Notes: generated by a model not told the origin, from the letters alone. A stretch of 64,000 nt of DNA from Methylobacterium iners (GCF_022179305.1 NZ_BPQP01000049.1:91605-155604); one strand, 5' to 3'. Positions 26,543-37,213 are shown, numbered from the stretch's first letter. Made by a program: numbers and translations.

Positions 26543-27148
26543 ATGACGCGCATGTCGGATTCCGATGCGCCTGCCTATCTCGACGGTCAGTTCCTGGTCG
26601 CCATGCCGGGGATGGGCGACGAGCGCTTTGCCCGCTCCGTGATCTATCTTTGCGCCCATTCCGCCGACGGCGCGATGGGCATCATCCTGAACAAGCCGGC
26701 CAGCGACCTCAACATGCCGGACCTGCTCGTCCAGCTCGACATCGCGACGGAGGCCGACGCCATCCGCCTGCGCGAGCGCGTCGGCCACATGCCGGTGCTG
26801 ATGGGCGGACCGGTCGACGCCAAGCGCGGCTTTGTGCTCCACACAGACGATTTCCACATCGACCAATCCACACTGATCATCGACGACGGCATCTGCCTGA
26901 CCGCGACCGTCGAGATCCTGCGGGCCATCGCCAACGGCGACGGCCCCGCCAGCGCCGTCCTGGCGCTGGGCTATGCCGGCTGGCAGGCGGGGCAGCTCGA
27001 GAGCGAGATCCTCGCCAATGGCTGGCTCACCTGCCCGGCCGATCCCGAGCTGATCTTCCATCCCGCGCTCGAGGCGAAGTACGAGCGGACGCTGCGCAGC
27101 AACGGCATCGATCCTGCGATGCTGTCGGCGAGTGCGGGCCGGGCCTGA
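26543..27148 (+). CDS. YqgE/AlgH family protein (UPF0301)
   Basis: A 201-residue UPF0301 protein. Diagnostic stretches are [43 protein letters not shown] and [16 protein letters not shown]. The family is conserved in proteobacteria, named after the Pseudomonas alginate regulator AlgH, and its molecular role is unsettled. Two in-frame ATGs (26543 and 26552) are possible and neither has a strong ribosome-binding site. A parS-like palindrome lies 18 bp after the stop. Confidence 0.92.
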   Translation: MTRMSDSDAPAYLDGQFLVAMPGMGDERFARSVIYLCAHSADGAMGIILNKPASDLNMPDLLVQLDIATEADAIRLRERVGHMPVLMGGPVDAKRGFVLHTDDFHIDQSTLIIDDGICLTATVEILRAIANGDGPASAVLALGYAGWQAGQLESEILANGWLTCPADPELIFHPALEAKYERTLRSNGIDPAMLSASAGRA

Positions 27149-27165
27149 GCGCTCGGAACCGAGAA

Positions 27166-27181
27166 TGTTTCACGTGAAATT
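27166..27181. other. parS: parS-like palindrome (possible ParB site)
   Basis: TGTTTCACGTGAAATT matches the canonical ParB-binding 16-mer TGTTTCACGTGAAACA at 14 of 16 positions, including the full inner palindrome TTTCACGTGAAA. It lies in a 275-bp gap between the YqgE gene and a minus-strand gene. Because T bases follow, a weak terminator role for the YqgE gene is an alternative. No second copy was seen in the window. Confidence 0.5.
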
Positions 27182-27423
27182 TTTCCTATTCGCTCCCGGC
27201 TGAGCCGATCGATCCGCCCTTCCCCGGACGCCTGGAGCGTCAGCGGAAGGTGACCCGGCACCCAGCCACAAACGTGCCGCGCCAGCGGCTCAAAACGACA
27301 GCGCCATCGTTCGGATGCTTCGCGGCTTTTTCGCTGGATCCCGGATCGGGTTCCGCTTCGCTCCACCCGTCTGGGAAAGGACACGGGTGAGACGACCATG
27401 CCGTTCGGTCGGAAGAAGCCCAG

Positions 27424-28395
27424 TCACTCCGGCGGCGCGTCCGGGTTCGTGCCCTCCACCTGCGGCTTGCGCCGGGGCCGTGGCGGCGCGGCGGCGGCGC
27501 TCGGGGCGGCAGAACTCACACCGAGGCGGGCGGCGAGTGCCAGGGCCCGGGCCTCGCTGAAGCGGACATGGCAGAAGCCGTGGGCGCCTTCCCGGGCGTA
27601 GGTCCGGCAGACCTGCTCGCGCTCGGAGGAGAACGCAGCCTGCTCGGTGACGATCGGCCGGACATCCTGCGCGCGGGCCCGCTGGGTCATGACCTTGTAG
27701 TTCTCGCGCACCGCCTTGTCGGCGTTGCCCCGGGCGCTGTCGAACTCGGCCGAGCGCGGGATCAGGCTGGATGCCGCCGGTCCCCAGAGGCCGAACGGCG
27801 TCGTGGAGCAATCCTGGGCGGAGAAGGTGCAGACCGGGCTGCCGCCCAGCGGCGTCACGAGCACGCTGCCCTCCAGCACTTCGAAGCGCAGCGGACATTC
27901 CGCGGCCGCGGCCTCGAGCCGGGCCACGCCGTCGGGCCGGCCGGCGGAGGCCAGGGTGATGGGCGCGCCGCCGTTCAGCGGCACCTTGCAGGTCTCCGTT
28001 GGCTGCGAGACCTTCGTGCCGGGCAAGGTGATCCGCAGGCTCGTGCCACCACCGGCCCGCTCCATCTTCAGGCTCCCGGTCAGGCCGTTGAGCATCAGCT
28101 CGTGGCCTATCACGTTGTCCTCGGCCGGCGCCTTGAGGACGACGGGCCTGAGCGGCGCCGGTCTCGGGGCTTCCGCCGCGGGGTCGCCGGGCTGGCCCGG
28201 TTCTCCGGGTGCCGTGGGCCCGGGCGAGCCCGGAGGTGGGGGCGCGCCGGGAATGGGGCGGGGCGGCACCGGCGGCTTCGAGGGCTTCAGCCCGAACAAT
28301 TCCTCGAAGAAGGATTGCGCCGCGGCGTCGGTCGCATGCGTAACCGAGCCCGTGACGGCGGCCGTCGAGAGGAGAAGAACGCGGAAGAGACGCAT
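27424..28395 (-). CDS. Exported proline-rich protein, function unknown
   Basis: A 323-residue protein with an N-terminal signal peptide (FRVLLLSTAAVTGSV, cleavage near DAAAQ). A Pro/Gly-rich linker follows at about residues 40-85 (PPRPIPGAPPPPG, PGEPGQPGDP). A folded region of about 200 residues contains six cysteines (TETCKV, AECPLRF, PVCTF, AQDCST, QVCRTY, GFCHV). The C-terminal tail is Ala/Pro/Arg-rich. No family is recognised. It stands alone, divergent from dnaK across 360 bp. The start at 28395 is chosen because the signal peptide begins there. Confidence 0.6.
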   Translation of the reverse strand: MRLFRVLLLSTAAVTGSVTHATDAAAQSFFEELFGLKPSKPPVPPRPIPGAPPPPGSPGPTAPGEPGQPGDPAAEAPRPAPLRPVVLKAPAEDNVIGHELMLNGLTGSLKMERAGGGTSLRITLPGTKVSQPTETCKVPLNGGAPITLASAGRPDGVARLEAAAAECPLRFEVLEGSVLVTPLGGSPVCTFSAQDCSTTPFGLWGPAASSLIPRSAEFDSARGNADKAVRENYKVMTQRARAQDVRPIVTEQAAFSSEREQVCRTYAREGAHGFCHVRFSEARALALAARLGVSSAAPSAAAAPPRPRRKPQVEGTNPDAPPE

Positions 28396-28572
28396 CGGGA
28401 CTTTCGAGCCTGGGGCATCGGGGGCCCAAGACTGCAACATCCCTAACATGGCGTCGATGGGGCCGGCGTGGCACGTCCGCAACAATGGCGGGCGCGGCGA
28501 CCGCGAACGTCCAGTCCTGGGAAGGGGATAAGCCGGATCGGCGGACAGGTGGGACTCGTCTTGGCCGCTCGT

Positions 28573-28601
28573 CTTGCGGCACTCCAACGACCTTCTTATA
28601 T
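28573..28601 (+). promoter_or_regulatory. RpoH (sigma-32)-type promoter of dnaK
   Basis: CTTG at 28573-28576, an 18-bp spacer and CTTATAT at 28595-28601 fit the alphaproteobacterial heat-shock promoter (CTTG, 16-18 bp, CYTATNT). Transcription would start near 28608, giving a leader of about 150 nt before dnaK. The rest of the 360-bp gap (28396-28755) shows no other gene. Confidence 0.6.
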
Positions 28602-28755
28602 GCGCCCCAGCACGGATTAAATCCCGGATTTGGCCGTCGCCGGCCCCTGATCCGGGCTCGCCCCGTTCTCACGATTTCACTGTTCCGTCGCCATGGGCTG
28701 AGCTGCTTCGGGGCTCGGCGGTCTGCTTGACCAGAAGACATAGAGGGATCCCACC

Positions 28756-30672
<1,917 letters not shown>

Positions 30673-30749
30673 ACCCAAGCCCTTCCCCCACGGACCTGGG
30701 GCTCACTCGGGGTCCGCGATCTTCGTGCTCGGATCGGGCAGGCTCGATC

Positions 30750-30876
30750 TGAGTGGGGGAGGGTGCCTGCGGAGCAGGCGGGAGAGGGGAACACCGCCCG
30801 ATCCTGAGAAGGCCGTGCTCCCCCTCCCGACCCGCTGATGCGGGCCGCCCTCCCCCGTGAAGGGGGGAGGGTTTTT
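30750..30876 (+). repeat. Intergenic repeat unit with hairpins between dnaK and dnaJ
   Basis: The unit has two G/C-biased halves, GTGGGGGAGGGTGCC with the small hairpin GCCTGCGGAGCAGGC, and the complementary CTCCCCCTCCCGACCCGC with GCCGCCCTCCCCC. Together they can form a long paired structure. This composition is typical of dispersed intergenic repeats in methylobacteria, from general knowledge; no second copy in this window is close enough to prove it. Confidence 0.55.
30848..30876 (+). terminator. Intrinsic terminator in the dnaK-dnaJ gap
   Basis: CCCTCCCCC and GGGGGGAGGG pair around the loop GTGAA, followed directly by TTTTT on the plus strand. It is 33 bp before the dnaJ start and would reduce readthrough from dnaK. 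Confidence 0.75.
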
Positions 30877-30909
30877 CTGTGACGACGCGGATTTCCGACC
30901 GGGGGCAGG

Positions 30910-32067
30910 ATGTCGAAGCGGGACTATTACGAGATCCTCAGCGTCTCCAAGACTGCGACGGACGGCGAGCTGAAAAGCGCCTTCCGCAAGCTCGCCATGG
31001 TCTATCACCCGGACCGCAATCCCGGCGACAAGGAAGCCGAGATCAAGTTCAAGGAGATCAACGAGGCCTATCAGTGCCTGTCCGATGGACAGAAGCGCGC
31101 GGCCTACGATCGCTTCGGCCACGCCGCCTTCGCCCAAGGCGGGCAGGGCGGCCCCGGATTCGGCAACGAGTTCGGCGACTTCATGTCGGACATCTTCGAC
31201 AATTTCTTCGGCGACGGCCGCGCGGCCCAGGGCACTGGGCGGGGCCGCGGCGGGCAGCCGGGCCGCGAGCGCGGTGCGGATCTCCGCTACAACCTCGAGA
31301 TCACGCTCGAGGAGGCCTTCACTGGCAAGGCCGAGACCATCAAGATCCCGACCTCCATCGCCTGCGACGCCTGCACCGGCACGGGTGCCAAGCCCGGCTC
31401 GAAGCCGCGGGCCTGCCAGACTTGCGGCGGCTACGGCCGGGTGCGGGCCGCGCAGGGCTTCTTCGCGATCGAGCGGACCTGCCCGACCTGCCACGGCCGC
31501 GGCGAGATCGTCGACGATCCCTGCACCGCCTGCAGCGGCGCCGGCCGCGTGACCCGCGAGCGCACGCTCTCGATCAACGTGCCGGCGGGCGTGGACGACG
31601 GGTTGCGCATCCGGCTGGCCGGGGAGGGCGAGAGCGGCCTGCGAGGCGGCCCGTCGGGCGACCTCTACGTCTTCCTCTCGATCAAGCCGCACACCTTCTT
31701 CCAGCGCGACGGCGCCGACCTGTTCTGCCGCGTGCCGATCTCGATGGTGACGGCGGCGCTCTCGGGGGAGATCACGGTGCCGGTGATCGACGGCTCGCAG
31801 ACGCAGGTCCGCATCCCGGCCGGCACCCAAACCGCCAAGCAGTTCCGCATCAAGGGCAAGGGCATGCCGGTCCTGCGGGCGCGGGAGGTCGGCGACCTCT
31901 ACATCCAGGTCTTCGTCGAGACGCCGCAGAACCTCACGAAGCGCCAGCGCGAGCTCCTGCAGGAATTCGACCAATCGGCCTCCGACGAGAACCATCCCGA
32001 GAGCGCGGGCTTCTTCTCGAAGGTCAAGGACATCCTCGGGGGCCTGAGCGGCGGCGCGAGAAGCTGA
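30910..32067 (+). CDS. dnaJ: Chaperone DnaJ (Hsp40)
   Basis: The 385-residue co-chaperone stimulates DnaK ATPase and delivers substrates. The J domain (residues 3-70) has the essential HPD in [12 protein letters not shown] Gly/Phe-rich linker follows ([15 protein letters not shown]). The zinc domain has four CxxCxGxG repeats: [24 protein letters not shown] and CTACSGAG. The C-terminal substrate domains start with [12 protein letters not shown]. The ATG at 30910 has GGGGGCAGG upstream. It is followed by a phospholipid methyltransferase, an arrangement also known downstream of dnaKJ in rhizobia. Confidence 0.98.
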   Translation: MSKRDYYEILSVSKTATDGELKSAFRKLAMVYHPDRNPGDKEAEIKFKEINEAYQCLSDGQKRAAYDRFGHAAFAQGGQGGPGFGNEFGDFMSDIFDNFFGDGRAAQGTGRGRGGQPGRERGADLRYNLEITLEEAFTGKAETIKIPTSIACDACTGTGAKPGSKPRACQTCGGYGRVRAAQGFFAIERTCPTCHGRGEIVDDPCTACSGAGRVTRERTLSINVPAGVDDGLRIRLAGEGESGLRGGPSGDLYVFLSIKPHTFFQRDGADLFCRVPISMVTAALSGEITVPVIDGSQTQVRIPAGTQTAKQFRIKGKGMPVLRAREVGDLYIQVFVETPQNLTKRQRELLQEFDQSASDENHPESAGFFSKVKDILGGLSGGARS

Positions 32068-32204
32068 CCGCCGAGGCCGGATCAAATCCTCCCGGTCACG
32101 GTTATGGTTGTGGACGGCCGTCGATGCCCGGTCTCGTCCTTGCTAAGCCGGGACCTAAGCTTGACGGCGGGAAGCCTTTCGTCGTCTAGCCTGTCTCGTC
32201 ATCC

Positions 32205-32861
32205 GTGATCCGAGGACGCCCGGTCTTGCCGTCGCTACGCCGTTCCAGCGCCAAATCCGTCGCCTTGTCCGGGAGCCTCCGGCACCGTCGCGATCCGCTG
32301 GAAGACGAGGCGCGGTTCCTGCGCTCCTGGTTCGAGCGTCCGCTGGTCACCGGGGCCGTCACCCCCTCCGGCAAGATGCTGGCCCGGACCATGGCCTCCT
32401 ACGTCGACCCGCGGGTCGAGGGGCCGGTGGTGGAACTCGGGCCCGGCACCGGCCCGGTGACCGACGCGCTGATCCGCCGGGGCATCGAGCAGGAGCGGCT
32501 CGTCCTCGTCGAATACAACCCGGATTTCTGCGAGCTTCTGCAGCGGCGCTTCCCTCGCGCGACGATCGTTCAGGGCGACGCCTACAGCATCCGCGAGGCT
32601 GTTGGCGCGATCCTGCCTGGCAAGGCGGCGGCCACGATCTCGAGCCTTCCGCTCTTCACCAAGCCCCTGGAGCAGCGCCTCGACCTGCTCACCACCGCGC
32701 ATGACCTGATGCATGCGAGCGCGCCCTTCATCCAGTTCACCTACGCGATGGTGCCGCCGATCCCGGCGCGCTGCGACACCGGCAGCTACACCGCGAGCCG
32801 CTCCAACAAGGTCTGGCTGAACCTGCCGCCGGCCCGGGTCTGGGTCTATCGTAGGCCCTGA
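32205..32861 (+). CDS. pmtA: Phospholipid N-methyltransferase, Sinorhizobium-type PmtA
   Basis: A 218-residue SAM-dependent methyltransferase of the rhizobial PmtA type, which converts phosphatidylethanolamine to methylated derivatives and phosphatidylcholine at the membrane. The N-terminal part EARFLRSWFERPLVTGAVTPSG is characteristic. Motif I is VVELGPGTGPVTDAL, followed by LVEYNPDFCELL, VQGDAY and the catalytic-region ISSLPLF. It lies 137 bp after dnaJ, as in Bradyrhizobium. The start is GTG at 32205; a TTG at 32226 could also serve. A different PmtA-like gene is at 4838. Confidence 0.85.
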   Translation: MIRGRPVLPSLRRSSAKSVALSGSLRHRRDPLEDEARFLRSWFERPLVTGAVTPSGKMLARTMASYVDPRVEGPVVELGPGTGPVTDALIRRGIEQERLVLVEYNPDFCELLQRRFPRATIVQGDAYSIREAVGAILPGKAAATISSLPLFTKPLEQRLDLLTTAHDLMHASAPFIQFTYAMVPPIPARCDTGSYTASRSNKVWLNLPPARVWVYRRP

Positions 32862-32974
32862 GCCGCGGCACAACGCGAGCTGAACGAGGATCTCAGAGCC
32901 CGTTCAACCGCCGAGCTCCATCCTGCACATCCAGGCCGAGATCACCTCGGCCGATCGGAGGTCAGGAGATCGTC

Positions 32975-33250
32975 ATGTCGATCCAGAGCTTCAAAGCCAC
33001 CACGCGCCGCCTGCTCGGTGCGGCGCTTCTCGCCGGTGGCGTCATCATGGGCGCGGGCGGCGCCGCACAGGCCGGCCCCTACGGCCACCACGACGGCTAC
33101 GTCGGGGTCGGCGGCGGCCACGGCTGGGGCCATCACCGTCACCATCGCCACCACGGCTGGCATCACCGCCATCGCCACTGGGACCATGGCCACGGCTATG
33201 GCCGGCGGCATGGGCACCACCACCGCGGTCACCATCACCACGGCTGGTGA
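32975..33250 (+). CDS. Exported histidine- and glycine-rich protein
   Basis: A 91-residue protein with a signal peptide (LGAALLAGGVIMGAGGAAQA, cleavage near residue 33). In the mature 58 residues about 23 are His, the others mostly Gly, Arg, Trp and Tyr, for example GHHRHHRHHGWHHRH and GHHHRGHHHHGW. Such sequences bind Ni, Zn, Cu or Co ions, so a periplasmic metal buffer is plausible. The start ATG has AGGAG about 9 nt upstream. Nothing in the neighbourhood (a lipid methyltransferase and deoA) explains its role. The plus strand carries the sensible reading; the opposite frames are shadows. Confidence 0.75.
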   Translation: MSIQSFKATTRRLLGAALLAGGVIMGAGGAAQAGPYGHHDGYVGVGGGHGWGHHRHHRHHGWHHRHRHWDHGHGYGRRHGHHHRGHHHHGW

Positions 33251-33565
33251 GAGCGAGGCGGATCGCGTTCTCGCCCTCGATCGCCGGCGCCGCTCTCCTC
33301 CCCATTGTGGGGAGGAGTTGGAGGTGAGGGTGGTTCCGCTTGCCGCAAGTGTGGGTCGCCCAGCCACTCTCACCCCGGACCCTTCCGGCAAGGGCAGGGC
33401 GATCGCGAATGAGCTCGCTCTTCGGCCGGCAGCGGCCATTAACCCCCCGCTTGTCATTCCGGGGCGCCGCAGGCGAGCCCGGAATGACAAGCGGGGTACA
33501 AGGAGCCTGGCATAGGGCGGGCAATCTCATCTGCGATCGCCCCGCTGCTGGGGGCAGGGGGCGCG
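33251..33565. other. Intergenic repeat-rich stretch
   Basis: The 315 bp between the His-rich gene and the end of deoA hold no gene. The part 33294-33400 has CTCCTCCCCATTGTGGGGAGGAG, a near-perfect hairpin (given in outline), and later CACTCTCACCCC, complementary to GGTGAGGGTGG. Such segments look like dispersed intergenic repeats. The REP-like copy B follows at 33445-33496. Confidence 0.6.
33445..33496. repeat. REP-like dispersed palindromic repeat, copy B (short form)
   Basis: A perfect 19-bp inverted repeat, CCCCGCTTGTCATTCCGGG with its complement CCCGGAATGACAAGCGGGG, around a 14-nt loop GCGCCGCAGGCGAG. The inner sequence TGTCATTCCGGGGCGCCGCA is shared with the copies near 25804 and 63883. 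It lies between convergently oriented genes and could also act as a two-way terminator-like structure. Confidence 0.85.
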
Positions 33566-34879
33566 TCAGGACGAGATGTGTTCGAGGATCGGCGGGGAGG
33601 GTTCCACTGCGGCCTCCCCGACCCGATACGCCGCGCGCAGGGCCGTCGCCGCCTGCTCTGCCGCCGCCTCGTCCCGCGCATGAACGATCCCGAGCGGACG
33701 ATCCGGCCCGACGGCGTCGCCCGGTCGGGCGAGCTGCGTGACCCCGACGGCCGGGTCGATCCCGTCCTGCGGGCGAGTGCGTCCGCCGCCGAGGCCGATC
33801 ACCGCCAATCCCAGAACGCGGGTCGCCACGCTCTGGATGATGCCCGCGCTCCCGGGCGCGACCGGCCGCACGATCGGAGCGGCGGGCAGGTACCGACCCG
33901 GATCAGCCAGGAGATCGACCGGACCGCCGAGCGCCGCCACCATCCGACCGAAGATCTCGGCCGCGCGGCCGGAGTCGAGCGCCGTCTCAAGCTGAGCCGT
34001 CGCCTCGCTGACGTCGACAGCGAGGCTCCCCAGCACCAGCATCTCGGCGGCGAGCGCGAGGGTGACCGTGTGGAAGGCGGGCTCGCGGCCGCGGCCCATC
34101 AGGTAGTCGACCGCATAGGCGACCTCGACCGCGTTGCCCGCGGCCGAGGCCAGCGGCGCGTCCATGTCGGTGATGAGCGCCACGGCAGGCAGGCCCGCGC
34201 CGCCGGCGACGGAGACGATGCTCTGCGCGAGCGCCCGCGCGGACTCGCGATCGGCCATGAAGGCGCCCGAACCGCTCTTGACGTCCATCACGAGCCCGTT
34301 GAGCCCGGCCGCGAGCTTCTTCGAGAGGATCGAGGCGGTGATCAGGTCGAGGGATTCCACCGTGCCGGTCACGTCGCGAATCGCGTAGAGGCGCCGGTCG
34401 GCGGGGGCGAGGTCCGCGGTCTGTCCGATGATGGCGCAGCCGACCTCGCGGGTGACGCGGCGGAAGCGGTCGAGGTCCGGCGCCACGTCGTAGCCGGGAA
34501 TGCTCGCGAGCTTGTCGAGCGTCCCCCCGGTATGGCCGAGGCCTCTCCCAGAGATCATCGGCACGAAGCCGCCACAGGCCGCCACCATCGGCGCCAACGC
34601 GAGGCTCACCGTGTCGCCCACGCCGCCAGTCGAGTGCTTGTCAAGGGCAGGCCCCGGCAGGTCCCAGCGCAGCAGCTGGCCGGAGCCCGTCATGGCGCGG
34701 GTCAGCGCGACGCGCTCGTCGAGGCTCATCCCGCGGAAGAACACCGCCATGGCGAAGGCGGCGGCCTGTCCCTCGGTGACGCGCCCCTCGGTCAGGCCTT
34801 CGACGAAGGCGGCGATCTCGGCGGGGTCGAGGGTGCGTCCGTCGCGCTTGGCGCGGATGATCTCCTGCGGCAGCCTCAT
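33566..34879 (-). CDS. deoA: Thymidine phosphorylase DeoA
   Basis: DeoA cleaves thymidine with phosphate to thymine and deoxyribose-1-phosphate. The 437-residue protein shows the N-terminal PQEIIRAKRDGRTL, the phosphate-site DKHSTGGVGDTVSL, the family signature SGRGLGHTGGTLDKLASIPG and LNGLVMDVKSGSGAFM. It is last of the four-gene salvage operon cdd-PNP-deoC-deoA, and its ATG overlaps the deoC stop by 4 bp. The overlap implies translational coupling. Confidence 0.96.
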   Translation of the reverse strand: MRLPQEIIRAKRDGRTLDPAEIAAFVEGLTEGRVTEGQAAAFAMAVFFRGMSLDERVALTRAMTGSGQLLRWDLPGPALDKHSTGGVGDTVSLALAPMVAACGGFVPMISGRGLGHTGGTLDKLASIPGYDVAPDLDRFRRVTREVGCAIIGQTADLAPADRRLYAIRDVTGTVESLDLITASILSKKLAAGLNGLVMDVKSGSGAFMADRESARALAQSIVSVAGGAGLPAVALITDMDAPLASAAGNAVEVAYAVDYLMGRGREPAFHTVTLALAAEMLVLGSLAVDVSEATAQLETALDSGRAAEIFGRMVAALGGPVDLLADPGRYLPAAPIVRPVAPGSAGIIQSVATRVLGLAVIGLGGGRTRPQDGIDPAVGVTQLARPGDAVGPDRPLGIVHARDEAAAEQAATALRAAYRVGEAAVEPSPPILEHISS

Positions 34880-35622
34880 CGGGCAGCCGTCAGCGCGGAG
34901 AGCAGGCTGCTCGCCCCGAGCCGCAGGGTGGCCGGGCGCGCCCAGTCCGGCCCCATGATCCGGTCGGCGAGGGCGAGATAGCTCGCGGCATCCGCGACCG
35001 TCCGCAGGCCCCCGGAGATCTTGAGCCCGACCTCGCGGTCACCGGCTTCGTCCCGGATCGCGCGGAGCATGGTCTCGGCTGCTTCCGGCGTCGCCGAGAC
35101 CGAGCTCTTGCCCGTCGAGGTCTTGATGAAGTCGGCACCCGCCCGGATGGCAAGCCGGCTCGCGGCGGCGATCCTGTCCTCGCTCGCCAGCGTCCCGGTC
35201 TCCAGGATGACCTTGAGCAGGCGCCCATTGCGGCAGACCCCGCGCACCGCCTCGACCATGCCGCGCGCCGTGTCGGCATCGCCGTCGAGGAAGGCCCGGT
35301 AGGGCAGCACGAGGTCGATCTCGTGGGCGCCATCGCCCAGCGCCTCCACCGTATCCTCCACCGCCCGCTCGATGTCGGTGCCGCCCGCGGGGAAGTTGAT
35401 GACCGTGGCGATGCGGACGGCCGAGCCAGCAAGGCCCTGGACCGTCCGCCGCACGAATTGCGGCCAGACGCAGAGAGCCGCGACGCCGTGCGTGCGCCCC
35501 TCGCGGATCAGCGCGTCGACCGCGCCGGGCGTGCAGGCATCGCCGAGGTCGGTGAGATCGAGGAGGAGGATCGCGCGCCGGGCCACGAGCCCGGCGTCGA
35601 GGCTGTCCGCGGCGGCGATCAT
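34876..35622 (-). CDS. deoC: Deoxyribose-phosphate aldolase DeoC
   Basis: DeoC splits deoxyribose-5-phosphate into glyceraldehyde-3-phosphate and acetaldehyde, feeding nucleoside sugars into glycolysis. The 248-residue TIM-barrel has LLDLTDLGDACTP at the N-terminus, VINFPAGG, EIDLVLPYRAFLDGD, KVILETG, the Schiff-base lysine in ADFIKTSTGKS and the second lysine in VGLKISGGLRT. It overlaps deoA and the phosphorylase gene by 4 bp on each side. Confidence 0.96.
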   Translation of the reverse strand: MIAAADSLDAGLVARRAILLLDLTDLGDACTPGAVDALIREGRTHGVAALCVWPQFVRRTVQGLAGSAVRIATVINFPAGGTDIERAVEDTVEALGDGAHEIDLVLPYRAFLDGDADTARGMVEAVRGVCRNGRLLKVILETGTLASEDRIAAASRLAIRAGADFIKTSTGKSSVSATPEAAETMLRAIRDEAGDREVGLKISGGLRTVADAASYLALADRIMGPDWARPATLRLGASSLLSALTAAR

Positions 35623-36449
35623 GGCGGACTCCCGAGATGGGCGACGAAGGCCTCGACGAGGCGGGCGAGGTCGGAAGCGGCGGCAGCGGCCGCGGCCTTG
35701 GTCTCGGCATGGTGCGGATCGCCGCCGCGCAGTCCGGCGGCCATGTTCGTGACGACCGAGACCGCCGCGACCCGGAGCCCGAAGAAGCGGGCGAGGATGG
35801 TCTCAGGGACCGTCGACATCCCGACGAGGTCGGCCCCGAGGCGTCCGGCCATGCGCACCTCGGCCGGCGTCTCGAAGCTCGGACCCGAGAACCAGGCGTA
35901 GATTCCCTCGAGGAGGTCGAGGCCGCACCGGGCGGCCGCGACCCGGAGCCCGGCGCGGAGTGCCGGATCGTAGGCATCGACCATCGGCACGAAGCGGGCG
36001 TCGCTCGCTTCGCCGAAGAGCGGGTTCAGGCCCGAGAGGTTGATGTGGTCGGTGAGCGCCACGAGGCTGCCGGGACCGACACCGGGCATCAGCGAACCCG
36101 AGGCGTTGGTGAGGAGGAGCGCGCCGGCACCGAGCGCCCGGGCGACGCCGATCGGCACCCGCATGATGGCGGCGTCGCCGGCCTCGTAGGCATGGGCGCG
36201 GCCCTCGTAGAGGAGGACCCGCCGGCCGCCGAAAAGCCCGGCATGAAGGGTTCCGCCATGGCCGCTGACCCCGGGACGCGGGAAGCCCGGGATCTCGACG
36301 TAGGGCAGGGCGATCGGCGCTTCGAGCCGGGCCGCGAGGTGCCCGAGCCCCGTTCCCGTGACGATGGCGCAGGCGTGGGGACCCGCGAAGCCGCGCGCGC
36401 GCAGGAAGTCCGCGGCGGCCTCGACGGAAGCGGCTTCAGCCGGCGGCAC
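35619..36449 (-). CDS. punA: Purine nucleoside phosphorylase (class II, PunA-like)
   Basis: This enzyme splits purine (deoxy)nucleosides to base and (deoxy)ribose-1-phosphate. Motifs of the trimeric class are IVTGTGLGHLAARL, RAHAYEAGDAA, LLTNASGSLMPG, LVALTDHINLSG and GIYAWFSGPSFETPAE, ending with GMSTVPETI and VTNMAAGL. I place the start at GTG 36449, giving a 276-residue protein with a 14-bp overlap with cdd. An in-frame ATG at 36488 would overlap cdd by 53 bp and adds no family sequence. It lies between cdd and deoC. Confidence 0.9.
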   Translation of the reverse strand: MPPAEAASVEAAADFLRARGFAGPHACAIVTGTGLGHLAARLEAPIALPYVEIPGFPRPGVSGHGGTLHAGLFGGRRVLLYEGRAHAYEAGDAAIMRVPIGVARALGAGALLLTNASGSLMPGVGPGSLVALTDHINLSGLNPLFGEASDARFVPMVDAYDPALRAGLRVAAARCGLDLLEGIYAWFSGPSFETPAEVRMAGRLGADLVGMSTVPETILARFFGLRVAAVSVVTNMAAGLRGGDPHHAETKAAAAAAASDLARLVEAFVAHLGSPP

Positions 36450-36843
36450 CGAGATGCCCCGGGCCGAAGGAATGGGGAAGCAGCGCATCGAGGCTGAAGC
36501 GGGCGCGCAGGCCGTCCAGATCCGCGACGTGGATCACCGTGCCGGGGGACGCGAATTCGCGGATGCGCTGGCGGCAGGCGCCGCAGGGCGTCACCGGCTC
36601 CGGGCCGTCGCCCAGGATCAGGATGGCACGGATCTCCCGCCCGCCCGCGGCGACCATGGCGGCGATGGCGCCGGCCTCCGCGCAGGTCCCGACCGGATAG
36701 GCGGCGTTCTCGACGTTGCAGCCGGCATGGACCACCCCGGCCTCGTCGAGGATGGCAGCGCCGACGCGAAAGCCGGAATAGGGGGCGTGCGCCCGCGCGC
36801 GCGCGCCGCGCGCCGCCGCGAGCAGGACGGAGAGGTCCGTCAT
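36436..36843 (-). CDS. cdd: Cytidine deaminase
   Basis: The first gene of the salvage operon; it deaminates cytidine and deoxycytidine to uridine forms. The 135-residue protein has the zinc site Cys-His type motif GCNVENAAYPVGTCAEAGAI (the glutamate in CAEAGA) and PCGACRQRIREF. The N-terminal RAHAPYSGFRVGAAIL is typical. The start is ATG 36843 (MTDLSVLLA). The C-terminus includes LLPHSFGPGHL, as in standard homotetrameric Cdd. Confidence 0.95.
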   Translation of the reverse strand: MTDLSVLLAAARGARARAHAPYSGFRVGAAILDEAGVVHAGCNVENAAYPVGTCAEAGAIAAMVAAGGREIRAILILGDGPEPVTPCGACRQRIREFASPGTVIHVADLDGLRARFSLDALLPHSFGPGHLGAAG

Positions 36844-36988
36844 GGGGCCTTCGAATCCGGACGGGTGGCACGCATGGGCGGACCATCGCACCGCGCGAGC
36901 CCGCCTGTCGAGGCGGGATCATCGACAAGCCGGGACGACGCTCCTATGACGCGAAAGGATTGATCGCGGGCCGGGAGGCTTGAGGGAC

Positions 36989-37213
36989 ATGCTGGGTCGG
37001 TACGAACGCGGAGGCTCCGGCGAGGCGGTCGTCGAGTACGGCGACGGCACCATGCGCATCGTCAAGCCCGGCACCTTCGTGCGCTGCGCGGTGACGGGCG
37101 AGCCGATCCTGCTCGATGCCCTGCGCTACTGGAGCGTCGAGCGCCAGGAGGCCTACGCGAGCCCGGAGGCCGCGATGACGCGGCTCAAGCAGGGCGCGTT
37201 CGGCCACCGTTAG
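36989..37213 (+). CDS. DUF2093 family protein
   Basis: A 74-residue alphaproteobacterial protein of unknown function. The core VEYGDGTMRIVKPGTFVRCA and GEPILLDALRYWSVERQEAY match DUF2093 throughout. The start ATG 36989 is preceded by GAGGGAC. Its stop overlaps the convergent lpxK stop by 4 bp. In related genomes DUF2093 is regularly placed next to lpxK, so the location is conserved even though the role is unknown. Confidence 0.88.
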   Translation: MLGRYERGGSGEAVVEYGDGTMRIVKPGTFVRCAVTGEPILLDALRYWSVERQEAYASPEAAMTRLKQGAFGHR

